Shown one piece after another: positions 32,895 through 39,047 of a stretch of 39,047 bases of DNA. The position numbers and the translations under genes were made by a program. The DNA is taken from contig LIQL01000240.1 of the NCBI GenBank assembly GCA_001418405.1, forward strand, positions 318 to 39,364, written 5' to 3'. The stretch's first letter is position 1. Every line of letters begins with the position of its first letter. The notes under the pieces are model-generated. The model did not search any database. It was not told the origin of the DNA and saw nothing but the letters and a program-made list of their open reading frames with translations. This DNA is from Streptomyces diastatochromogenes. Its GTDB lineage: Bacteria; Actinomycetota; Actinomycetes; Streptomycetales; Streptomycetaceae.

Positions 32895-33881
32895 CTACTT
32901 CTCCTTGCGGACCTCGTTGCGGATCTTGGCGGTCTTCTCCGCGAGCTGCTCGGCGCCGGGGGTGGTGGCGGAGCCACCGCCGTTGGGGTTCGGCGCGGCC
33001 ATCATGGTGACGACGCCGAGGGCGCTGTTGTCGCCCCACATGCAGACGGAGGCGGTGACGGGCACGGACATCCCGCTCGCCGAGTAGGTCAGCTTCTTCG
33101 TCTCGCACTTCATGACGGAGCCGTCGAAGTCGCCGGGCGAGTACTCGGTGAGCGGCGTGACGTCCTCGACCTTCGGGCTGCTGGGGGTGCCGCCGCCCTT
33201 CGCGAGGTTGGTGTTGAACTGGGCGAACGCCTGCGTCACGGCGCCCTGCGGATCGGCCACGTCGCCGTACATGCCGCTCACCGACATGCCCAGTCCGGCC
33301 ACGTCCTTGTACTTGCCGCCGACGCCCTTGCCGTTGGAGATGCCGAACTTCTTCATCTCCTTGTCGTTCGAGAAGTCGGTGGGGCTGCCCACGGCACCGC
33401 CCGTGGTGTCCTTGCTGAACTGCCCGCTGAGCAGCTTGTCCGGCAGGGCGATCGTGTACGGCTTCACCTTGCCGCCCGAGCCGAAGGCGAAGTAGGCGCC
33501 GACGGCGATCGCCGCGACCACCGCGACCCCGCCGGTGATCAGGGCGATCTTCTTGCCGTTGCCGCCGGACTCCGGCTCCTGGGGGATCGCCCCGTAGGGC
33601 GTCTGCTGGGGCTGGCCGTAAGGCGACTGCTGGCCGTAGGGGGGCTGTTGGGGCTGGCCGTAGGGCGGCTGCTGGGCCTGCTGCGGGAACTGCTGCTGCG
33701 GCGGGAACTGCTGTGGCGGGGCCTGCTGGGGGTAGCCGTAGCCCTGCTGGGGAGGCACCGGGCCGCCCTGCTGGGGGTAGCCGTAGCCGGGCTGCGGGGC
33801 GGGCGGCTGCGGCTGGCCGTAGGGGCCCGGCTGCGGGGGCTGCTGCCCGTACGGACCCGGCGGCGGCTGGTTGTAGCTCAT
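32895..33881 (-). CDS. Pro/Gln/Tyr-rich single-pass membrane protein
   Basis: 328 residues. The first 100 are low-complexity, built of units such as PYGQPQ, GYGYPQQ and PPQQ, facing the cytoplasm. One transmembrane helix follows a KK pair (about 111-133, IALITGGVAVVAAIAVGAYFAF). The outer domain of about 190 residues starts KVKPYTIALPDKLLSGQF and includes two cysteines (KCETKK and SVCMWGD) that could form a disulfide. I do not recognise the outer domain; the layout is common among actinobacterial surface proteins with a PQ-rich cytoplasmic tail. ATG at 33881 has GAGGGG about 8 nt upstream; the frame is open beyond it but unlike protein. It lies between clpX and valS, with which it is respectively convergent and divergent. 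Confidence 0.85.
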   Translation of the reverse strand: MSYNQPPPGPYGQQPPQPGPYGQPQPPAPQPGYGYPQQGGPVPPQQGYGYPQQAPPQQFPPQQQFPQQAQQPPYGQPQQPPYGQQSPYGQPQQTPYGAIPQEPESGGNGKKIALITGGVAVVAAIAVGAYFAFGSGGKVKPYTIALPDKLLSGQFSKDTTGGAVGSPTDFSNDKEMKKFGISNGKGVGGKYKDVAGLGMSVSGMYGDVADPQGAVTQAFAQFNTNLAKGGGTPSSPKVEDVTPLTEYSPGDFDGSVMKCETKKLTYSASGMSVPVTASVCMWGDNSALGVVTMMAAPNPNGGGSATTPGAEQLAEKTAKIRNEVRKEK

Positions 33882-34032
33882 GGAGCGGTTCCCCTCGTGA
33901 CTGCTGGTGACGCCGGGATGCCGCGGGTGACATCCGGGTGTGTGGTGATGCGCTGCGGCCATCCTGTATGACGCTGCTGACAGCCGGTGCCTCGGGGGCG
34001 AAACCGATTCGAAGCCGCTACATCCGCGCCCG

Positions 34033-34038
34033 TACACT
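34033..34038 (+). promoter_or_regulatory. -10 hexamer TACACT just before valS
   Basis: TACACT ends 8 nt before the GTG of valS and no ribosome site is visible in between, so a leaderless transcript is likely. A T-box leader is therefore not expected. Confidence 0.4.
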
Positions 34039-34045
34039 GTCGGTC

Positions 34046-36694
34046 GTGACCGAGAACACTCAGCAGCCCAAGCACAGCGTCCCCGAACTGCCGACTCAGT
34101 ACACGCCGGCCGATGTAGAGGGGCCGCTGTACGAGCGCTGGGTAGAGCGGGGCTACTTCGAGGCGGACGAGAAGAGCGAGAAGCCGCCGTACACCATCGT
34201 CATCCCCCCGCCCAACGTCACCGGCTCGCTCCACCTGGGCCACGCCTTCGAGCACACGCTGATCGACGCCCTCACCCGCCGCAAGCGGATGCAGGGGTAC
34301 GAGACGCTCTGGCAGCCGGGCATGGACCACGCCGGCATCGCCACCCAGAACGTGGTCGAGCGCGAACTCGCCAAGGAGGGCGCCTCGCGCCACGACCTGG
34401 GGCGCGAGGCGTTCGTCGAGCGCGTCTGGCAGTGGAAGGACGAGTCGGGCGGCCAGATCTCGGGCCAGATGCGCCGGCTCGGTGACGGCGTCGCGTGGTC
34501 GCGCGAGCGGTTCACCATGGACGAGGGCCTCTCCAAGGCCGTCCAGACCATCTTCAAGCGGCTCTACGACGACGAGCTGATCTACCGCGCCGAGCGCATC
34601 ATCAACTGGTGCCCGCGCTGCCTGACCGCCATCTCCGACATCGAGGTGGAGTACCAGGACGACGACGGCGAGCTGGTCTCGATCCGCTACGGCGAGGGGG
34701 ACGCCTCGATCGTCGTCGCCACCACCCGCGCCGAGACGATGCTGGGCGACACCGCCGTCGCCGTCCACCCCGACGACGAGCGGTACGCGCACCTCGTCGG
34801 CACCGAGATCGAGCTGCCGCTGACCGGCCGCAGCATCCCGGTCGTCGCCGACGAGCACGTCGACCCGGAGTTCGGCACCGGCGCGGTCAAGGTGACCCCG
34901 GCGCACGACCCGAACGACTTCGAGATCGGCCGCCGCCACGGCCTGGCGAACCTGGCCGTCCTCGACGAGCGCGGCGTGATCACCGCGCACGGCCCGTTCC
35001 AGGGGCTGGACCGCTTCGAGGCCCGGTCGGCGATCGTCGGCGCGCTGCGCGCCGACGGCCGGATCGTCGCCGAGAAGCGCCCGTACACCCACTCCGTCGG
35101 GCACTGCTCGCGCTGCAAGACCACCATCGAGCCGCGGCTGTCGATGCAGTGGTGGGTCAAGGTCGGCCCGCTGGCGAAGGCCGCCGGTGACGCGGTCCGC
35201 GACGGCAAGGTCGCGATCCACCCGAAGGAGATGGAGTCCCGGTACTTCGGCTGGGTCGACAACCTCCACGACTGGTGCATCTCGCGGCAGCTGTGGTGGG
35301 GCCACCGCATCCCGGTCTGGTACGGGCCGAACGGCGAGGTCGTCTGCGTCGGCCCCGACGACGAGGCGCCCACCGGCGAGGGCTGGCACCAGGACACCGA
35401 CGTCCTCGACACCTGGTTCTCGTCCGGGCTGTGGCCGTTCTCCACGCTGGGCTGGCCGGAGCAGACCCCGAGCGTCGAGAAGTTCTACCCGAACTCCGTC
35501 CTGGTCACCGGCTACGACATCCTCTTCTTCTGGGTCGCCCGGATGATGATGTTCGGGCTGTACGCGATGGACGGCACCCCGCCGTTCCACACCATCGCGC
35601 TGCACGGCATGGTCCGCGACCAGTTCGGCAAGAAGATGTCCAAGTCCTTCGGCAACGCGGTCAACCCGCTGGACTGGATGGACGCCTACGGCTCGGACGC
35701 GGTCCGCTTCACCCTGGCCCGCGGCGCCAACCCGGGCGTCGACGTGCCGATCGGCGAGGACTGGGTCCAGGGCTCCCGCAACTTCGCCAACAAGATCTGG
35801 AACGCCACCCGCTTCGCGCTGATGAACGGCGCGACGGTGGAGGGCGAACTGCCGCCCGCGGACGCGCTGTCGGCGACCGACCGGTGGATCCTCTCCCGGC
35901 TCAACTCCGTCGTCGCCGAGGTCGACGCGTACTACGACGACTACCAGTTCGCCAAGCTGTCGGACACCCTCTTCCACTTCGCGTGGGACGAGGTCTTCGA
36001 CTGGTACGTGGAGCTGTCCAAGACGACGTTCATGGCGGGCGGCCCGGCCGCCGACGCCTCCCGCCGCGTGCTGGGCGAGGTCCTGGACGTCACCCTGCGC
36101 CTGCTGCACCCGGTCGTGCCGTTCGTCACCGAGACGCTGTGGACGACCCTGACCGGCGGCGAGTCGGTGGTCATCGCCGAGTGGCCGACGGCCGTGGTCG
36201 TTCCTGGGGCTGACGCCCCGGGCGGCTTCCGGGACGCGGCGGCCGAGCGGGAGATCGAGACGGTCCAGCAGGTCGTCACCGAGGTCCGCCGGTTCCGCTC
36301 CGACCAGGGCCTGCAGCCGGGCCAGAAGGTCCCCGCGCGGCTGGACCTGACCGGTACGGCGCTGGCGCCGCACGAGGCCGCCATGCGGTCGCTGCTGCGC
36401 CTGACGCCCACCGGCGAGGACTTCACCGCCACCGCGTCCCTGCCGGTCGCCGGCGCCACCGTCGCCCTGGACCTGTCCGGCGCGATCGACGTCGAGGCGG
36501 AGCGCAAGCGGCTGACGAAGGACCTGGCGGCGGCCGAGAAGGAACTGGCCCAGACCACCGCCAAGCTCGGCAACGAGGCGTTCCTCGCCAAGGCCCCCGA
36601 GCAGGTCAAGGAGAAGATCCGGACCCGCAAGGCGGCCGCCGAGGCCGACATCGAGCGGATCACCGCGCAGGTGGCGGCCCTGCCCACGGCGTAG
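34046..36694 (+). CDS. valS: Valyl-tRNA synthetase
   Basis: 882 residues, a class I synthetase that charges tRNA-Val. [13 protein letters not shown] holds the HIGH motif (HLGH at 63-66), and KMSKS is at 530-534. An editing (CP1) domain lies between them, beginning near [17 protein letters not shown]. The anticodon-binding domain follows. The C-terminal coiled-coil arm (from about 815, [20 protein letters not shown]) is present, so the protein is full length. GTG at 34046 is chosen from the homologue-like start VTENTQQP and the -10 box just upstream; an ATG-started longer frame adds 36 unlikely residues. In other actinobacteria folC comes next, but here a convergent membrane-protein gene overlaps the last 35 nt. 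Confidence 0.96.
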   Translation: MTENTQQPKHSVPELPTQYTPADVEGPLYERWVERGYFEADEKSEKPPYTIVIPPPNVTGSLHLGHAFEHTLIDALTRRKRMQGYETLWQPGMDHAGIATQNVVERELAKEGASRHDLGREAFVERVWQWKDESGGQISGQMRRLGDGVAWSRERFTMDEGLSKAVQTIFKRLYDDELIYRAERIINWCPRCLTAISDIEVEYQDDDGELVSIRYGEGDASIVVATTRAETMLGDTAVAVHPDDERYAHLVGTEIELPLTGRSIPVVADEHVDPEFGTGAVKVTPAHDPNDFEIGRRHGLANLAVLDERGVITAHGPFQGLDRFEARSAIVGALRADGRIVAEKRPYTHSVGHCSRCKTTIEPRLSMQWWVKVGPLAKAAGDAVRDGKVAIHPKEMESRYFGWVDNLHDWCISRQLWWGHRIPVWYGPNGEVVCVGPDDEAPTGEGWHQDTDVLDTWFSSGLWPFSTLGWPEQTPSVEKFYPNSVLVTGYDILFFWVARMMMFGLYAMDGTPPFHTIALHGMVRDQFGKKMSKSFGNAVNPLDWMDAYGSDAVRFTLARGANPGVDVPIGEDWVQGSRNFANKIWNATRFALMNGATVEGELPPADALSATDRWILSRLNSVVAEVDAYYDDYQFAKLSDTLFHFAWDEVFDWYVELSKTTFMAGGPAADASRRVLGEVLDVTLRLLHPVVPFVTETLWTTLTGGESVVIAEWPTAVVVPGADAPGGFRDAAAEREIETVQQVVTEVRRFRSDQGLQPGQKVPARLDLTGTALAPHEAAMRSLLRLTPTGEDFTATASLPVAGATVALDLSGAIDVEAERKRLTKDLAAAEKELAQTTAKLGNEAFLAKAPEQVKEKIRTRKAAAEADIERITAQVAALPTA

Positions 36695-37889
36695 TCGGCG
36701 GCGCCGGCCAACCGCCGGCCCCCGCGGTCCCTTCCGCAGGCCCCTCGTCCATCCGGGCGGGGGGCCTGCGCCGTCCCCGCCGGCCACCGCGGTCGCCGCG
36801 CTCGCGGACCGGCCAGAGCAGGACGTACGCGGTGGAGACCGCCACGAACGCCAGCCGGATCAGGCCCCGCGCGGAGTCGTCCGGGACGGCGAAGACACTG
36901 CCGTAGAGGATGAGCAGCGCCAGCCAGCTCCACCAGGGCACCAGCCGGCGCTGCCCGATGACGTCCCACAGCAGCGTGCCGAGCAGCACCGACGCGGTGT
37001 AGTAGGTGTAGACGCTGGGGTCCAGCACGATCCGGGCGTTGGCGCCGAGCAGCACCACCGCCGCCCAGCGGCCCCGCCAGACCGCGAGGCCGCCCAGCAC
37101 CAGCCCGAGGGCGAACTGCGCGGGGCGGACCCAGCCGGGGGTCTCGGGGTCGTCGGCGCCCAGCCAGCGCAGCGCGGACGCCGGCTGGTTCGGGATGGCG
37201 AACTTGGCGGCGGCGAAGGACTGGGCGTCGCCGAGGAAGAACGGCAGCCAGGCGACGGCGACCAGCCCGGCGCACCACAGGGCGGCCTTGAGCCACCTGT
37301 CCCGGGGGAGCGCCAGCAGCAGCGGGACGAAGGCCAGCGCGGTCGGCTTGGAGTCCATCGCCAGCGCCAGGAAGGCCCCGGTCAGGACGGCGTTGCCGCT
37401 GGTGACGGCGCGCACCGCGAGGGCGGTGAAGAACAGTGCCAGGACGTCGTCGAGGTGCCCGAAGCGGACCGACACCTCGATCCACATGGGGATGAACGCC
37501 AGCCCGGCGATCAGCACCCGCTGTCGCAGCCGCTGGTGGTTGGTGCCGGTGCCCAGGAAGTGGTGGGCGGCGCTGCGGCCGGCCAGCACCAGGATGACCA
37601 GGCCCAGCGCGGACATCAGGGCCGCGGCGAGGAACTGGCCGGTGGCCTCCGGGAACGGGTTGAACAGCCCGGCCGTCAGGAAGCTGATCGGCCCCATCTG
37701 GAGCTCGGGGTGGTGCGCGTAGAGGTTGAGGCCGCCGGTGCCGTCGCCGGAGCTGCCCTGGTAGATCAGCTCGCCGCCGGTGCGCAGGTAGTGCCAGGAG
37801 AAGCCGCCGTGCGGTTCGACGATCATGAACCACAGGACGGTCCATGCGGTGAGCAGCACCAAATGCATCCGCTGACTGATTGCCGGCAC
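36660..37889 (-). CDS. Polytopic membrane protein, GT-C glycosyltransferase-like
   Basis: 409 residues with about ten predicted helices. The first outer loop after helix 1 ([13 protein letters not shown], then [13 protein letters not shown]) and the [20 protein letters not shown] segment recall lipid-linked-sugar glycosyltransferases of the GT87/DUF2029 type. The DD in GHLDDV is a candidate catalytic or metal site. This assignment is tentative; a membrane protein of other function cannot be excluded. The last 40 residues are Arg/Pro/Gly-rich and are read across the valS terminator and the last 35 nt of valS, so they may be incidental. GTG at 37889 is preceded by GGAG and GAGG. A shorter ATG start at 37868 is possible. 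Confidence 0.75.
   Translation of the reverse strand: MPAISQRMHLVLLTAWTVLWFMIVEPHGGFSWHYLRTGGELIYQGSSGDGTGGLNLYAHHPELQMGPISFLTAGLFNPFPEATGQFLAAALMSALGLVILVLAGRSAAHHFLGTGTNHQRLRQRVLIAGLAFIPMWIEVSVRFGHLDDVLALFFTALAVRAVTSGNAVLTGAFLALAMDSKPTALAFVPLLLALPRDRWLKAALWCAGLVAVAWLPFFLGDAQSFAAAKFAIPNQPASALRWLGADDPETPGWVRPAQFALGLVLGGLAVWRGRWAAVVLLGANARIVLDPSVYTYYTASVLLGTLLWDVIGQRRLVPWWSWLALLILYGSVFAVPDDSARGLIRLAFVAVSTAYVLLWPVRERGDRGGRRGRRRPPARMDEGPAEGTAGAGGWPAPPTTPWAGPPPAR
36736..36769 (+). terminator. Probable terminator of valS
   Basis: A 9-bp stem (GCAGGCCCC at 36736-36744, right arm 36761-36769) with a 16-nt loop, 42 nt after valS. It lies inside the 3' end of the convergent membrane-protein frame. 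Confidence 0.5.
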
Positions 37890-38040
37890 GCCTCTTCAGC
37901 TCCTGCTTTCCCGATGTGCGACGACCGCGGTGCGCGCGGTCCGGAGGGTTTTCCAGACCCCGCCGTGCAAGAGGGCCCCGCGCGGCGGAAAGGTTGTCCC
38001 GTCCGACGGTCCGATCGCTCACATCCAGGTGGTAGGCGGT

Positions 38041-38062
38041 TCTCATGACGCTCTCATGAAGC
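38041..38062 (+). promoter_or_regulatory. Tandem 11-bp repeat upstream of the penicillin-binding protein gene
   Basis: TCTCATGACGC (38041-38051) is followed immediately by TCTCATGAAGC (38052-38062), identical at 10 of 11 positions. This is the arrangement expected for an OmpR/PhoP-family response regulator dimer. It ends 80 nt before the ATG. Confidence 0.5.
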
Positions 38063-38142
38063 CGAGGCACCGTGGAGCGGAATGCCGGAGTTCCGGCGGA
38101 AACGCACGTCCGGTCCCGCCCAGCACCCAGGAGCCGCGCCAC

Positions 38143-39047
38143 ATGAACAGACCCCTGCGACGGATCTCGGTCTTCTGCCTCGCCCTGGTCCTGGCGCTGA
38201 TGGGCTGGGCCACGTGGATCCAGGGCGCGAAGGCCAGCGACTACCGGGAGGACCCGCACAACCCGCGGGTCAACATCGCCAAGTACTCGGCGCCGCTGGG
38301 CAACATCCTCGTCGACGGCCAGCCGGTCACCGGCTCCGCCGCCACCTCCTCCTCCCTGAAGTACAAGCGGACCTACAAGGACGGCCCGCTCTACGCCCCG
38401 GTCACCGGCTTCTCCTCGCAGATCTTCGGCAGCACCCAGCTGGAGAGCCTCTACGGCGACCTGCTCGGCGGCAGCGACAGCCGGCTCCAGAACCCCGCCG
38501 ACACCCTGCTGCACGAGCGCCCCAAGGGCGGCGACGTGGCCACCACCATCGACCCCAAGGTGCAGAAGGCCGGCTACGACGCGCTCGGCGACAAGACCGG
38601 CGCGGCCATCGCCCTGGACCCGGCGACCGGCCGGATCCTGGGCATGGTCAGCACCCCGTCGTACGACCCCGGGAAGTTCGCCGGCTCCGGCACCGCCGAC
38701 CAGAAGGCGTGGCAGGCCCTGGCGAACGACTCCGCCCAGCCGAACCTCAACCGCGCGCTGCGCCAGCCGCTGCCGCCCGGCTCCACCTTCAAGCTGGTGG
38801 TCGCCGCCGCCGCACTGGAGAACGGCCTGTACTCCTCGGTCGACCAGCCCACCACGAGCCCCAACCCGTACACCCTCCCCAACACCCGCACCCAGCTGAC
38901 CAACGAGAGCGCCTCGGCGCCCTGCGAGAACGCCACCATCCGCACCGCGCTCCAGTACTCCTGCAACACCGTCTTCGCGAAGATGGCGGTCGACCTGGGC
39001 AAGGACAAGGTGCGGGCGCAGGCCGAGAAGTTCGGCTTCAACGACGC
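38143..39047 (+). CDS. Class B penicillin-binding protein, partial (N-terminal part)
   Basis: The frame is open from ATG at 38143 to the window end (301 complete codons). A short cytoplasmic tail (NRPLRR) and one membrane helix (about 7-26) lead to a small dimerisation-type domain (RVNIAKYSAPLGNILVDG, then TGFSSQIFGSTQLE). A transpeptidase domain follows with the active-site serine S214 in PGSTFK and the SxN motif S273-C-N275. The KTG motif lies beyond the edge. The short N-terminal module is that of the PbpA/FtsI-like group found in several paralogues in streptomycetes, which cross-link peptidoglycan with a SEDS partner. AGGAG lies 9 nt before the ATG. Its promoter carries a tandem 11-bp repeat. 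Confidence 0.93.
   Translation, partial: MNRPLRRISVFCLALVLALMGWATWIQGAKASDYREDPHNPRVNIAKYSAPLGNILVDGQPVTGSAATSSSLKYKRTYKDGPLYAPVTGFSSQIFGSTQLESLYGDLLGGSDSRLQNPADTLLHERPKGGDVATTIDPKVQKAGYDALGDKTGAAIALDPATGRILGMVSTPSYDPGKFAGSGTADQKAWQALANDSAQPNLNRALRQPLPPGSTFKLVVAAAALENGLYSSVDQPTTSPNPYTLPNTRTQLTNESASAPCENATIRTALQYSCNTVFAKMAVDLGKDKVRAQAEKFGFND

Noticed and set aside
31114..33933. A 939-codon minus-strand frame
   Set aside because: Antisense to clpX and part of clpP2 and in another frame of the PQ-rich gene; clpX is unambiguous.
33882..34045. A T-box or other leader riboswitch before valS
   Set aside because: The -10 box ends 8 nt before the GTG, leaving no leader; no T-box sequence is seen.
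33878..36787. A 969-codon minus-strand frame
   Set aside because: Antisense of valS, whose motifs are complete.

Overview
This is a 39 kb piece of a high-GC actinobacterial chromosome, most likely from a Streptomyces or Kitasatospora type organism. The evidence is the very high GC content with strong third-position GC bias, the many GTG starts, the SodF/Nur, ClpP1-ClpP2/ClgR and AAT-permease content, and the gene order. Much of the order pepN, DsbA-like protein, rpiB, Nei-type glycosylase, tig, clpP1, clpP2, clpX, valS is also seen in mycobacteria (from memory, around Rv2467 to Rv2448c). It therefore looks like an old actinobacterial core block with lineage-specific genes inserted. I see no phage, insertion sequence, CRISPR array or biosynthetic cluster.

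Left part (1-5.6 kb): the 3' end of a 4-alpha-glucanotransferase, a small membrane protein, an acyl-ACP desaturase behind three tandem palindromes, then an EamA-type transporter, a LysR regulator and an allantoicase. The transporter and allantoicase promoters share a three-part, identically spaced module of about 80 bp. This is the most striking unexplained signal in the window and suggests that both genes answer to one regulator of ureide/purine breakdown.

Middle left (5.7-15.6 kb): two full-length, catalytically intact aminopeptidase N paralogues on the minus strand. They flank a DUF1203 protein, aspartate-semialdehyde dehydrogenase and a lone AbiEi-like protein with a nuclease-like C-terminus. 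A DsbA-like oxidoreductase carrying a low-complexity in-frame insertion and a superoxide dismutase with a good Nur operator follow.

Middle (15.8-27.7 kb): three paralogous amino-acid permeases interrupted by a BioY biotin transporter, then rpiB, a Nei/Fpg glycosylase, an Eis-like acetyltransferase, a membrane SpoIIE-type phosphatase, a CPA2 cation/proton antiporter whose start is ambiguous, a 64-residue membrane protein and an ArsC-like protein.

Right (27.8-39 kb): tRNA-Gly(TCC), tRNA-Pro(TGG), then the protein-quality-control genes tig, clpP1, clpP2 and clpX, a Pro/Gln/Tyr-rich membrane protein, valS, a polytopic membrane protein convergent with valS, and the first two-thirds or so of a class B penicillin-binding protein. 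The folC gene that usually follows valS in relatives is not here. Many gene ends are marked by long perfect hairpins, and several genes appear to be leaderless.
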